Source: JACVRW01 sp963757815 (GTDB lineage Bacteria > Actinomycetota > Thermoleophilia > Solirubrobacterales > Thermoleophilaceae). From it: 64,000 nucleotides of DNA. Each line of letters starts with the position of its first letter. Position 1 is the stretch's first letter. The notes below the pieces were generated by a model. That model was not told the origin of the DNA and did not search any database. It saw only the letters and a list, made by a program, of their open reading frames with translations. Where the stretch lies: the NCBI GenBank assembly GCA_963757815.1, contig CAVWSN010000030.1:124001-188000 (forward strand), in the 5' to 3' direction. Of this stretch, positions 9,287 through 17,541 are shown piece after piece. Both the position numbers and the translations under genes were made by a program.

Positions 9287-9728
9287 ATGCCGCCACAGGA
9301 GAGGATGGACGTCGGGAAGCAGATCGAGTGCCTCAACCGCGCCCTGCGCCTGCAGCACCGCTCGGTGCTCCAGTACTCGCTCGTGTCCGGCAGTGTCATC
9401 GGCCTCGAGTACCAGGCACACGCCGACAAGATGAAGCAGCACGCGCTCGCCGAGCTCGAGGACGCCACGCGGCTGGTGGAGAAGATCACGGCGCTCGGTG
9501 GCGAGCCCGACAACGGACATCGCCCCGGTCAGCTTCACCGCCGACCCCTCAACGGCGATCGATCAGCTGATCGAGGCCGAGAACGAAGTCCTCGAGGCGC
9601 TCCAGGCCGCGATCGAGCCGACCGGTCGCGAGGCAGCCTCAGAGGCTGTGGAACACCGCCTCGAGCACATGATCATGCGAAAGCAGGAGCAGGTGGACTA
9701 TCTGCTCCGCGCACAGCGACACCCCTAG
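9287..9728 (+). CDS. Ferritin-like (bacterioferritin-type) four-helix protein, frameshifted
   Basis: Two frames join into one protein of about 146 residues with four predicted helices: RMDVGKQIECLNRALRLQHRSVLQYS, then HADKMKQHALAELEDATRLVEKITALGGEP in the first frame, and TTDIAPVSFTADPSTAIDQLIEAENEVLEALQAAI, then LEHMIMRKQEQVDYLLRAQ in the second. The frame change falls near 9505-9515, right after the GGEP that follows helix B in bacterioferritins. The usual first-helix Glu ligand seems replaced by Gln and the ExxH of helix B is not clear, so the di-iron site may be altered. The gene ends 3 nt from the convergent NTF2-like gene. Confidence 0.65.
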
Positions 9729-9731
9729 TCA

Positions 9732-10133
9732 CTAGCCGCTCTCGTCCTCGACCGCTGCGATCGCGTCGGCGGCCGAGGGGTAGACGTGCCCGTAGACCAC
9801 CCGGCCGTCGCGCACCCGCCAAACCCAGCCGGTCGAGCCGCTCACCACCCGCGCCGGCGAGCGCGCGTTGACCTTGCCGGTCACGAGGATGGCGTCGCCG
9901 ACCTGGCGGAACTCCCGCGGGGTCAGGACGATCTCGTCCCAGACTTCGGCCACGTCACGGAAGTACTCGCGCATCCCCTCATGGCCGCGGTATGGCTCCG
10001 CCTTGCCGACGACCCCGCCGGTCACCGCCGTGAAGACCACGTCCGGGTCCACGAGGGCGATCACGCGCTCGACGTCCCGAGCGGCAAACGCCACGAAGAC
10101 CTCCCGCACTACTTCGATGTCCATCCTTCCCAC
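9732..10133 (-). CDS. SnoaL/NTF2-like protein
   Basis: 130-133 residues with the cone-shaped NTF2-like pattern: an N-terminal helix (VVREVFVAFAARDVERVIALVDPDVVF), GVVGKAEPYRGHEGMREYFRDVAEVWDEI, then three beta strands ending in WRVRDGRVVYGHVYPS. Such proteins include polyketide cyclases and ketosteroid isomerase relatives, but most are uncharacterised. The start is either GTG 10133 or ATG 10124. The gene is divergent from lepA, and the tandem palindromes at 10155-10189 lie in the shared upstream region. Confidence 0.75.
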   Translation of the reverse strand: MGRMDIEVVREVFVAFAARDVERVIALVDPDVVFTAVTGGVVGKAEPYRGHEGMREYFRDVAEVWDEIVLTPREFRQVGDAILVTGKVNARSPARVVSGSTGWVWRVRDGRVVYGHVYPSAADAIAAVEDESG

Positions 10134-10154
10134 AGGCCCCCCGGTGGGGGATTC

Positions 10155-10189
10155 TGCACGATGGGTGCAATTTCTGCACTATCGGTGCA
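10155..10189. promoter_or_regulatory. Tandem palindromic operators TGCAC-N5-GTGCA
   Basis: Two perfect inverted repeats, TGCAC(10155-10159)-N5-GTGCA(10165-10169) and TGCAC(10175-10179)-N5-GTGCA(10185-10189), lie exactly 20 bp apart, so a bound protein would sit on the same face of the helix. The second covers the expected -35/spacer of the lepA promoter (-10 CATACT at 10195-10200); the first overlaps a minus-strand CAGAAT box facing the NTF2-like gene. No regulator gene lies beside it. Confidence 0.6.
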
Positions 10190-10194
10190 ATGGG

Positions 10195-10200
10195 CATACT
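10195..10200 (+). promoter_or_regulatory. -10 box for lepA
   Basis: CATACT ends 9 nt before the GTG at 10210, giving a leader of about 3 nt. It lies 5 nt after the second TGCAC-N5-GTGCA palindrome. Confidence 0.45.
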
Positions 10201-10209
10201 CAGGCGGTC

Positions 10210-12033
10210 GTGCGTGCTCCCGCCGCGAACATCCGCAACTTCTCGATCATCGCCCATATCGACCATGGGAAGTCGACGCTGGCCGACCGCATCCTCGAAA
10301 TCACCGGCGCCGTCGACGCGCGCGACCATCGCCCGCAGCTGCTCGACACGATGGACCTCGAGCGTGAGCGCGGCATCACGATCAAGGCCCAGGCCGTGCG
10401 CGTGGAGTACACCGCGAGCGACGGCCAGCTCTACCGGCTGCATCTGATCGATACGCCCGGTCACGTGGACTTCACCTACGAGGTGTCGCGTTCGCTCGCC
10501 GCGTGTGACGGGGCGCTGCTGCTCGTCGACGCCTCCCAGGGGGTCGAGGCGCAGACCGTCGCGAACACGTACCTGGCGGTCGACTCCGGGCTCGAGCTGA
10601 TCCCGGCGATGAACAAGATCGACCTACCGGGTGCCGAGCCCGAGCGCGTGGCCGGCGAGATCGGCGAGCTGCTCGGCGAGGATCCGGACTCGGTGATCCG
10701 GCTCTCGGCGAAAACCGGGGAGGGCGTGACCGAGCTGCTGGACGCGCTGGTCGAGCGCATCCCGCCGCCCGAGGGCGACCTCGAGGCACCTCCGCGTGCG
10801 CTCATCTTCGACTCCGAGTTCGACCAGTACCGAGGCGTCGTGGCCTACGTGCGCGTGGTCGACGGGACCCTGCGAAAGAACGACGCGATCCTCGCGATGC
10901 AGGCCGGCACGCTTGCGGACATCGACGAGATCGGCTTCTTCGGGCCGGCCATGACGCCGGTCGACCAGCTGCGGGCGGGAGAGGTCGGTTACGTGATCAC
11001 GGGGGTCAAGGACGTCTCGCAGCTGCGCGTTGGCGACACGCTCACCGCGCGCGCCGGCGCCGCGACGGAGCCGCTGCCGGGCTACCGCGAAATCAAGCCG
11101 ATGGTCTTCTGCGGGCTGTTCCCCGTCGAGACCAACCAGTTCCCGGAGCTGCGCGACGCGCTCGAGAAGCTCTCGCTGAACGATGCCGCCCTCACCTGGG
11201 AGCCGGAGACGAGTGAGGCGCTCGGCTTCGGCTTCCGCTGCGGCTTCCTCGGCCTCCTGCACATGGACATCGTGCGCGAGCGCCTCGAGCGCGAGTACGA
11301 CCTCGAGCTCCTGGCAACCGCGCCGAACGTCGAGTACGAGGTGCACCTGACCGACGGCACCGACGTGGTCGTCCACTCCCCGGCGGACATGCCGGACCGG
11401 GCCATCGTCGCGTCGATCGAGGAGCCTTACATCCGCGCGACGATCCTCTGCCCCAAGGAGTTCGTCGGCGCGGTCATGGAGCTCTGCCAGGAGCGCCGCG
11501 GGACGCACGTGGACATGACCTTCCTCTCGCAGGAGCGGGTCCAGCTGCATTACGACCTGCCGCTCGCCGAGATCGTCCTCGACTTCTTCGACCAGCTGAA
11601 GTCCCGCACCAAGGGCTACGCCTCGCTCGACTACGAGGTGCTCGGCATGCGCGAGGGGGACCTCGTGAAGCTCGACATCCTGCTGGCGGGCGACAAGGTG
11701 GACGCCCTCTCCATGATCGTCCACCGCGACAAGGCGTATCCGGCCGGTCGCGGCCTGGCCGAGCGCCTGCGCAAGCAGATCCCGCGCCAGCAGTTCGAGG
11801 TGGCGATCCAGGCCGCGATCGGCTCGAAGATCATCGCGCGCGAGTCGGTCGCGCCCGTGCGCAAGGACGTGATCGCCAAGTGCTACGGCGGCGACATCAC
11901 CCGCAAGCGCAAGCTGCTCGAGAGGCAGAAGTCGGGCAAGAAGCGCATGAAGCAGGTGGGCCGCGTGGAGGTGCCGCAGGAGGCGTTCCTCGCCGTCCTC
12001 GAGCTGTCGGGCGACGGCGACGGCAAGCGTTGA
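10210..12033 (+). CDS. lepA: Elongation factor 4 (LepA) GTPase
   Basis: 607 residues. This ribosome-bound GTPase acts on stalled or misassembled ribosomes. GTP motifs are intact: AHIDHGKSTLADRI (P-loop), RGITIKA (switch I), DTPGHVDF (G3), NKIDLP (G4) and SAKTGEG (G5). The LepA-specific C-terminus is present (GDITRKRKLLERQKSGKKRMK, which inserts in the peptidyl-transferase region). The frame is open further upstream, but GTG 10210 gives the normal N-terminus (IRNFSIIAHIDHGKS) and fits the promoter. Its stop overlaps the TTG of the next gene (TTGA). Confidence 0.96.
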   Translation: MRAPAANIRNFSIIAHIDHGKSTLADRILEITGAVDARDHRPQLLDTMDLERERGITIKAQAVRVEYTASDGQLYRLHLIDTPGHVDFTYEVSRSLAACDGALLLVDASQGVEAQTVANTYLAVDSGLELIPAMNKIDLPGAEPERVAGEIGELLGEDPDSVIRLSAKTGEGVTELLDALVERIPPPEGDLEAPPRALIFDSEFDQYRGVVAYVRVVDGTLRKNDAILAMQAGTLADIDEIGFFGPAMTPVDQLRAGEVGYVITGVKDVSQLRVGDTLTARAGAATEPLPGYREIKPMVFCGLFPVETNQFPELRDALEKLSLNDAALTWEPETSEALGFGFRCGFLGLLHMDIVRERLEREYDLELLATAPNVEYEVHLTDGTDVVVHSPADMPDRAIVASIEEPYIRATILCPKEFVGAVMELCQERRGTHVDMTFLSQERVQLHYDLPLAEIVLDFFDQLKSRTKGYASLDYEVLGMREGDLVKLDILLAGDKVDALSMIVHRDKAYPAGRGLAERLRKQIPRQQFEVAIQAAIGSKIIARESVAPVRKDVIAKCYGGDITRKRKLLERQKSGKKRMKQVGRVEVPQEAFLAVLELSGDGDGKR

Positions 12034-12701
12034 TCGTCCTCGTCCACGCCGGCATCTGCGACGCCTCGATGTGGGACGGCTTCGAGCTGCCGGGGGCGGT
12101 GCGCCATGAGCTGCGCGGCTTCGGCGACACCCCGCTGCCGGAGTCCGGGACGTTCTCCGACGCAGACGACCTCGAGGCGCGGCTCGGCGACGAGCCCTCG
12201 GCGCTCGTCGGCGCGTCGTTCGGCGGCCAGGTCTGCCTCGAGGTCGCGGCGCGGCGGCCGGAGCTCGTGACCGAGCTGGTCCTGCTCGACGCTCGCCTGC
12301 CGGACCACGCGTGGTCGGACGAGATCGTCGCCTTCGAGAAGGAGGAGGACCGCTTGGTCGAGAAGGGCGACCTCGACGCGGCGACGGAGCTGAACGTGCG
12401 CTTCTGGGCGCCCGCGGTGGCGGAGCGGGTGTGGCCGATGCAGCGGCGCTCGTTTGAGCTGATGGTCGGCTCGGCGGCCGAGGACGTGGAGCCCGACCGC
12501 ATCGAGCTCGCGGCGATCGGGGCGCGGACGCTGGTGGTCGTCGGCGAGCTCGACAAGGCGGACTTCCGCGCGATCGCCGAACGACTCGCCGCCGAGATCG
12601 CGGACGCCGAGCTCGTGGTGATGGAGGGCGTGACGCACCTGCCTTCCCTCGAGCGCCCGGACGAGACCGCGCGGCTTGTGCGCGAGTTCCTGGCCCGCTA
12701 G
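12030..12701 (+). CDS. Alpha/beta hydrolase
   Basis: 223 residues from a TTG that overlaps the lepA stop (TTGA). The fold starts directly with the first strand and oxyanion region (IVLVHAGICDASMWDGFEL). The nucleophile elbow is GASFGG, the acid is probably Asp in VVGELDKADF, and the His is in MEGVTHLPSLERP, so the Ser-Asp-His triad seems complete. The substrate is unknown; the small lid region (residues about 100-150) resembles carboxylesterase or C-C hydrolase relatives. Translational coupling to lepA is likely. Confidence 0.82.
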   Translation: MIVLVHAGICDASMWDGFELPGAVRHELRGFGDTPLPESGTFSDADDLEARLGDEPSALVGASFGGQVCLEVAARRPELVTELVLLDARLPDHAWSDEIVAFEKEEDRLVEKGDLDAATELNVRFWAPAVAERVWPMQRRSFELMVGSAAEDVEPDRIELAAIGARTLVVVGELDKADFRAIAERLAAEIADAELVVMEGVTHLPSLERPDETARLVREFLAR

Positions 12702-12824
12702 CCTCGGGCGCGACGCCTCTGCTTCCGCAAGCTCGGACAGCTCTCGCGCAGCACCTCGCCGCCGGCTCGGCGCGCTGATTCCTCCCAGCGTTCTCTCGCA
12801 ACGAGCCGAAAGGAAGTACCCGAA

Positions 12825-13602
12825 GTGCGGATCGACTGCGAGCCGGCCCGCCGCGCAGCCTGCCGACGACTGGTTCGTCGGCTTCCAGGAAGGACTGAGG
12901 GCGAAGTTCTGGCGCGCGGCCTCGGAGCCGTGGGCCGACGACGAGGCGGCGGCGATCGCCGCGATCCTCGATCTGCCGGCCGGCGCCCGTGTGCTGGACG
13001 CCCCCTGTGGCGGAGGCCGCATCGCCGTACGCCTCGCCGAGCGGGGCCTGCAGGTCACGGGTATCGACATCTCAGCGCCAGAGGTGGAGGAGGCCCGGCG
13101 GGCGGCGGCGGAACGCCGCGTCGACGCCCGCTTCGAGGTATGCGACGTGCGCGAAGCGCCCGCCGAGGACTTCGACGCCCTGGTGCTGTGGGGGAACAGC
13201 TTCGGCTACATGCCCCATGACGAGAACCGCGCCCACCTTGTCGCCTGCCGCCGGGCGCTGCGAGACGACGGGCGGCTCCTGCTCGACACGGCCACGGTGG
13301 CCGAGCTCATTTTCGGCCGGTTCAAGGAGGAGCTCGACTACGACCTCGGCGAGGTGCGCATGCGCGGCCGCCAGGTCTACGACAGCGCCCGGGGGCGGCT
13401 ACTCACGCAGCTCGAGTTTTCGGCGCCCGGCGCCGAGCCGGAGACCAGCACCGTCGTCCATCACGTCCACACGGTCGCCGAGCTGGTGCGCCTCCTCGAG
13501 GCCGCCCGCTTCGAGGTGGAGGAGCTGCTCGGCGACCCGGGCGAGCGAGTCCCGTTCGAGCTCGGCTCGAGCCGCCTGGTGGTGGTTGCCAGAGCGGCGT
13601 AG
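12825..13602 (+). CDS. Class I SAM-dependent methyltransferase
   Basis: The Rossmann core is clear: VLDAPCGGGRIAVRLAERG (motif I), VTGIDISAPEVEEARR (motif II), VCDVREAPAEDFDALVLWGNSFGYM (motif III) and LRDDGRLLLDTA. The start is uncertain. An AAAGGAAG Shine-Dalgarno-like run (12808-12815) precedes GTG 12825, but that GTG is one frame away from the domain; a single missing base near 12845-12860 would join them. An in-frame ATG at 12676 would overlap the hydrolase gene. The substrate is unknown. The 123 nt before it hold nothing else recognisable. Confidence 0.75.
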
Positions 13603-13654
13603 CCCGCTTCACAAGCCGGATTGCAGGATTTAGGGAAGTCTTAAGCGGCGGTCG

Positions 13655-13660
13655 TAGGTT
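13655..13660 (+). promoter_or_regulatory. -10 box for the sigma factor gene (leaderless)
   Basis: TAGGTT ends 7 nt before GTG 13668, giving a leader of 0-1 nt. This favours GTG 13668 over the in-frame TTG at 13659, which lies inside the -10 box. Confidence 0.5.
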
Positions 13661-13667
13661 GGACGCC

Positions 13668-14531
13668 GTGAGCATCGAGACCCTTAACCCGACCGCGCCC
13701 GATCCGACCGTCGACGCGCTTCAGCAGTTCCTGGACGGGATCGCCACGACGCCGCTCCTGACGGCCGAGGAGGAGATCGCGCTGGCCAAGCGGATCGAGC
13801 GCGGCGACCTCGAGGCCAAGGACCACATGACGCGCGCGAACCTCCGGCTCGTGGTCTCGATCGCCAAGCGCTACCGCAACCAGGGGCTGCCCTTCCTCGA
13901 TCTCATCCAGGAGGGCACCGTCGGGCTCATCCGCGCGGTCGAGAAGTTCGACCACCGCAAGGGCTTCAAGTTCTCGACCTATGCGACCTGGTGGATCCGG
14001 CAGGCCATCTCGCGCGCCATCGCCGACAAGGCCCGCACCATCCGCATCCCGATCCACATCGACAACATCCTCAAGAAGCTCGACGGCGCCCAGCGCAAGC
14101 TCGAGGCGAACGGCGACCGCGATGCCACGATCGAGGAGATCGCGGAGCTCGCCGGCGTCGACGTCGAGGAGGCCGACGTGATCATGCGCGCGGCCCAGCA
14201 GCTGGTCTCGCTCGACAAGCCGGTCGGCGACGACGGCGACGCCGCCCTGTTCGGGGACCTGATCCCGGACGAGTCGACGGCATCGCCCTTCGAGGAGGCC
14301 GTCGAGCGCATGCGCGACGAGCGCCTCTACAGCGTGCTTGACAACCTGCCCTACCGCGACCGCCGCATCCTGGAGCTGCGCTACGGCCTCAACGGCGAGC
14401 CGGCCCAGACGCTCGACAAGGTCGCCCGGATCTTCAAGCTCACGCGCGAGCGCACTCGCCAGATCGAGGAGGCTGCCCTGCGCAAGCTCTCGACGCTCGC
14501 CGAGGCGCAGGCGCTCCGCGACGCGGCTTAG
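13668..14531 (+). CDS. RNA polymerase sigma-70 factor, RpoD/SigA type, short
   Basis: 287 residues covering regions 1.2 to 4.2 without a region 1.1 or non-conserved insert. Region 1.2: DALQQFLDGIATTPLLTAEEEIALAKRIERGD. Region 2: NLRLVVSIAKRYRNQGLPFLDLIQEGTVGLIRAVEKFD, with -10-recognising FSTYATWWIRQAISRAI. Region 3: IRIPIHIDNILKKL. Region 4: RRILELRYGLNGEPAQTLDKVARIFKLTRERTRQIEEAALRKL, with the -35-reading helix-turn-helix. It is either the primary sigma of this organism or a group 2 paralogue; other sigma genes would have to be seen to decide. Confidence 0.93.
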   Translation: MSIETLNPTAPDPTVDALQQFLDGIATTPLLTAEEEIALAKRIERGDLEAKDHMTRANLRLVVSIAKRYRNQGLPFLDLIQEGTVGLIRAVEKFDHRKGFKFSTYATWWIRQAISRAIADKARTIRIPIHIDNILKKLDGAQRKLEANGDRDATIEEIAELAGVDVEEADVIMRAAQQLVSLDKPVGDDGDAALFGDLIPDESTASPFEEAVERMRDERLYSVLDNLPYRDRRILELRYGLNGEPAQTLDKVARIFKLTRERTRQIEEAALRKLSTLAEAQALRDAA

Positions 14532-14542
14532 GGCCAGCCCCT

Positions 14543-14548
14543 ATTCTC
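14543..14548 (+). promoter_or_regulatory. -10 box for hadA-like gene (leaderless)
   Basis: TATTCT ends 7 nt before GTG 14556. The sigma gene stop lies only 12 nt upstream, so this promoter splits what would otherwise look like one operon. Confidence 0.5.
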
Positions 14549-14555
14549 ACGCGCC

Positions 14556-14999
14556 GTGGCGGTCAACCAAGCGGCGATCGGGAAGCAGTTCCCGCCCTTC
14601 GAGTATGAGGTGGGCAAGGAGAAGATCGGCGAGTACGCCCGGGCGGTGGGCGAGGACAACCCGGTCTACTTCGACCGCGACCGGGCAAGGGCCGCCGGTT
14701 TCCGCGACGTCCCGGCGCCGCCCATGTTCGCCGTCGTCTACTCGTCCGGATCGGTGGCCCCGGCCATCTTCGATCCGGACGTCGGGATCAACTTCGCGAT
14801 GATGGTCCACGGCGGCCAGGAGTTCGTCTGGGGCGAGCCCGTCTGCGCCGGTGATCTGATCACCACCGAGACGAGCGTCAAGGACATCTCGGAGAAGGGC
14901 GGGATGGGCTTCTACGTGTTCGAGTCCGTGTCTCGTAACCAGGAGGGCCAGGAGGTAGTGCGCGGGACCTGGACGAACATCGTCAGGGGGGTCTCGTGA
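14556..14999 (+). CDS. MaoC-like dehydratase N-terminal domain protein (HadA/HadC-like)
   Basis: 147 residues with a single hot-dog fold like mycobacterial HadA/HadC, the substrate-binding partner of the (3R)-hydroxyacyl-ACP dehydratase. Family stretches: IGKQFPPFEYEVGKEKIGEYARAVGEDNPVYFD and PPMFAVV, then VHGGQEFVWGEPVCAGDLI. It lacks the catalytic N/D-P-x-H of its neighbour, as expected for the non-catalytic subunit. It overlaps the hadB-like gene by 4 nt (GTGA), so a heterodimer is likely. Probable role: dehydration step of fatty-acid elongation. Confidence 0.85.
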   Translation: MAVNQAAIGKQFPPFEYEVGKEKIGEYARAVGEDNPVYFDRDRARAAGFRDVPAPPMFAVVYSSGSVAPAIFDPDVGINFAMMVHGGQEFVWGEPVCAGDLITTETSVKDISEKGGMGFYVFESVSRNQEGQEVVRGTWTNIVRGVS

Positions 15000-15370
15000 A
15001 CGTCGAGCTGAGGGTCACGCCCGACAAGTACCTGCCGCACCGCTACGCGGGCGCGAGCGGAGACTTCAACCCGATCCACATCGACCTCGAGTTCGCCAAG
15101 TCGGTCGGCTTGCCGCAGAACATCCTGCACGGGCTGTATTCGATGGCCCAGGTGGCGCGTGCCTGCACCAACGCCGCCGGGGGTGACCCGCGCAGCCTGC
15201 GGCGCCTGTCGGTGCAGTTCCGCGGCATGGGCCTGCCCGAGCAGGAGATCGTGGTCACGGGCTCCGTCAAGGAAGAGGGTGACGGGCGCGTGGTCGTCGC
15301 GGCCGAGGCCGTTCAGGGCGAGAACCGAATCATCCGGAACGCCGAGGCCGAGCTGGAGACTTCCCGCTAG
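14996..15370 (+). CDS. MaoC family dehydratase, HadB-like catalytic subunit
   Basis: 124 residues. The hydratase-2 motif is intact: YAGASGDFNPIHIDLEFAKSVGLP, with catalytic Asp in GDFNP and His in IHID, then NILHGLYSMAQVARA. This matches (3R)-hydroxyacyl dehydratase subunit HadB, which pairs with a HadA-type subunit. The GTG overlaps the upstream stop. Substrate chain length cannot be inferred. Confidence 0.88.
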   Translation: MNVELRVTPDKYLPHRYAGASGDFNPIHIDLEFAKSVGLPQNILHGLYSMAQVARACTNAAGGDPRSLRRLSVQFRGMGLPEQEIVVTGSVKEEGDGRVVVAAEAVQGENRIIRNAEAELETSR

Positions 15371-15385
15371 CCCCGGGCGGGCTGC

Positions 15386-15391
15386 CATATT
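15386..15391 (+). promoter_or_regulatory. -10 box for hrcA (leaderless)
   Basis: CATATT, in the AT-richest stretch of the region, ends 6 nt before GTG 15398. No CIRCE inverted repeat (TTAGCACTC...GAGTGCTAA) is visible here. Confidence 0.5.
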
Positions 15392-15397
15392 TTTGGC

Positions 15398-16423
15398 GTG
15401 GACATTTCGCCCCGCCAGAGCTTCATCCTGCGCAAGGTGGTCGAATCGCACGTCGAGCTCGACCAGCCCGTGGGATCGAAGTGGCTCGCAGAGCTCGACG
15501 ACGTGCCCTGGGGACCATCGACGGTCCGCGGCGAGCTGGCGCGGCTCGAGGACGCGGGGCTGCTGGAGCACCCGCACACCTCGGCGGGACGCGTGCCCAC
15601 CGACCGCGGCTACCGCATCTACGTCGACGAGATGATCAGCCAGGGCGGGCTGCCGCTGCCGCGCAAGCGGCTCGAGCTCACGACCATGCGCCGCGAGCTG
15701 GACGAGGCGATGCGCGCCACCTCCGAGCAGCTCTCCCAGGTAACGAACCTGCTCGCGCTGGTGACCGCGCCGCGCCCCGAGGCCGCCACGATCCGCCGCG
15801 TCGAGGTGCTGCTGCTCCAGCCGCAGGTGGCCATGGTGGTCGTGATCACCTCGACGGGCGGCGTGACCAAGCGCGTGATCTCCTACGACGAGCCGGTCGA
15901 CGCCGGCCTCGTGGATTGGGCGGTCAGCTATCTGAACGAGGCGGTGGGCGGGCTCGACGTGGGATCGCGCATGCTCCAGATGCGTCTGACCGAGCCGGAG
16001 CTCAGCCCGCGCGAGCGGGGCTTCCTGAGCACGCTCTCCTCCGCCTTCACGGAGCTCGACGACAGCGCCGGCAACGCGGTCTACATGGATGGAGCGGCGC
16101 GGCTGCTCACCGAGCACCGCTTCCAGGAGGTCTCCCAGCTCGGCGCGCTCATGGAGGTGCTGGAGCACCGCCGTGCGCTGCTCGGGGTCCTTCGCGACTC
16201 CCTCGCCGAGCCGAGCGTCTACCTCCGGATCGGCAGCGAGAACCCGACTCCCGAGATGCGCTCGCTCAGCCTCGTAGCGGCCAACTACGGGCTGGCCCGG
16301 CGCAACCTGGGCGCGGTGTCGGTGATCGGCCCGATGCGGATGGACTACCGGCAGGCGATCATTTCGGTGCGCCAGGCCGCGCGTGAGCTGTCGCGCTTCG
16401 TGGCGGAGGTGTACGACGAGTGA
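15398..16423 (+). CDS. hrcA: Heat-inducible transcription repressor HrcA
   Basis: 341 residues, standard for HrcA, which represses chaperone operons by binding CIRCE with GroEL as co-sensor. The N-terminal winged helix reads SPRQSFILRKVVESHVELDQPVGSKWLAE, WGPSTVRGELARLEDAGLLEHPHTSAGRVPTDRGYRIYVD, the family hallmark. The C-terminal GAF-like and dimerisation parts are present (PMRMDYRQAIISVRQAARELSRFVAEVY). Its stop overlaps the dnaJ GTG (GTGA). No CIRCE element was found in the window, so its targets lie elsewhere. Confidence 0.95.
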   Translation: MDISPRQSFILRKVVESHVELDQPVGSKWLAELDDVPWGPSTVRGELARLEDAGLLEHPHTSAGRVPTDRGYRIYVDEMISQGGLPLPRKRLELTTMRRELDEAMRATSEQLSQVTNLLALVTAPRPEAATIRRVEVLLLQPQVAMVVVITSTGGVTKRVISYDEPVDAGLVDWAVSYLNEAVGGLDVGSRMLQMRLTEPELSPRERGFLSTLSSAFTELDDSAGNAVYMDGAARLLTEHRFQEVSQLGALMEVLEHRRALLGVLRDSLAEPSVYLRIGSENPTPEMRSLSLVAANYGLARRNLGAVSVIGPMRMDYRQAIISVRQAARELSRFVAEVYDE

Positions 16424-17541
16424 GGCGGGACCCGTATGAGGTCCTCGGTGTGGCCCGCGACGCCGACGACTCGGAAATCAAGAGGACGTTCCGGCGGCTG
16501 GCACGCGAGCTCCACCCGGACGTCAATCGCCACGACCCGGAGGCCGAGGAGAAGTTCAAGGAGGCGGCCGAGGCGTACGAGATCCTCTCGGACGCCGAGC
16601 GCCGGGCGACCTACGACCGCTACGGCTTCGAGGGCCTCGACTCGCGCGGCTTCGCCTCGCAGGCGCATGGCTTCGGCTCGTTCGCGGACATCTTCGACGC
16701 GTTCTTCGGCGGCGACCCCTTCGGCGGCTCGTTCGGCCGCGGGGCGGGGCGCGTCCAGGGGGGAGACCTGGCGGTGGAGGTCGAGATCTCGCTCGACGAG
16801 GCCGCGCGCGGTGTGCAGGTCGATGTGGCGTACGACCTCGTGGACGTGTGCGAGCACTGCCGCGGCAACGGGGCGGAGCCCGGTACCCCGATCGAGACCT
16901 GCGAGCGCTGTGGCGGGGCAGGCAGGCTGCGGGCCGTAACGCGCACGGCCTTCGGGCAGCTCGTCCGTGAGCAAGCCTGCGACGTCTGCGGGGGCGAGGG
17001 CAAGGTGCCGTCGCAGCCCTGCGCGCAGTGTCAGGGCCAGGGGCGCAGGGCGATCCGCAAGACGCTCAAGGTCGACGTGCCGGCGGGAATCGCGGACGAG
17101 CAGCGCATCCGGCTCAGCGGCCGCGGCCACGCGGGCGAGCGCGGGGGCCCGCCCGGCGATCTGTACGTGCTCGTGCGCGTGGCGCAGGACGAACGCTTCC
17201 TGCGCGACGGCAACGATCTCGTTACGGTCGTGGACGTCCCGGCCCCGGCGGCCGCGCTCGGCACGACAGTGAGCGTGCCGACGCTCGACGGGGACGAGGA
17301 GGTCGAGGTGGCGGCGGGCACGCAGCCGGGCACCGTCGTGACCCTGCGGGGGCGCGGCATGCCCACCATCGGCCGGGGCCGCCGCGGCGATCAACGGGTC
17401 GTCCTGAACGTGGTGATCCCGCGCAACCTGACCCCGCGTCAACGCGAGCTGCTCGAGGAGCTGCGCTCGTCGATCACCGAGCACAACCTCGAAGAGGCCG
17501 ATGAGTCCCTCCTATCGAAGGTGAGGCGGGCCTTCCGCTGA
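16420..17541 (+). CDS. dnaJ: Molecular chaperone DnaJ (Hsp40)
   Basis: 373 residues with the full type I layout: J domain (DPYEVLGVARDADDSEIKRTF, with HPD in ELHPDVN), Gly/Phe-rich linker (GSFADIFDAFFGGDPFGGSFGRG), four zinc modules (CEHCRGNG, CERCGGAG, CDVCGGEG, CAQCQGQG) and C-terminal substrate-binding domains. It delivers clients to DnaK and stimulates its ATPase. GTG start overlaps hrcA; an overlapping CTGA joins it to prmA. The hrcA-dnaJ-prmA order is common. Confidence 0.96.
   Translation: MRRDPYEVLGVARDADDSEIKRTFRRLARELHPDVNRHDPEAEEKFKEAAEAYEILSDAERRATYDRYGFEGLDSRGFASQAHGFGSFADIFDAFFGGDPFGGSFGRGAGRVQGGDLAVEVEISLDEAARGVQVDVAYDLVDVCEHCRGNGAEPGTPIETCERCGGAGRLRAVTRTAFGQLVREQACDVCGGEGKVPSQPCAQCQGQGRRAIRKTLKVDVPAGIADEQRIRLSGRGHAGERGGPPGDLYVLVRVAQDERFLRDGNDLVTVVDVPAPAAALGTTVSVPTLDGDEEVEVAAGTQPGTVVTLRGRGMPTIGRGRRGDQRVVLNVVIPRNLTPRQRELLEELRSSITEHNLEEADESLLSKVRRAFR

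Noticed and set aside
10624..12801. A 725-residue open frame on the minus strand opposite lepA and the hydrolase gene
   Set aside because: It mirrors strongly conserved plus-strand genes, is low-complexity and Arg/Ala-rich, and shows no family motif. Long antisense frames are expected at this GC content; the same holds for 2570-4603, 14912-16168, 23123-24835, 31853-33604 and 58386-60278.
15371..15397. CIRCE element expected near hrcA-dnaJ
   Set aside because: No TTAGCACTC/GAGTGCTAA-type repeat is present before hrcA or dnaJ.
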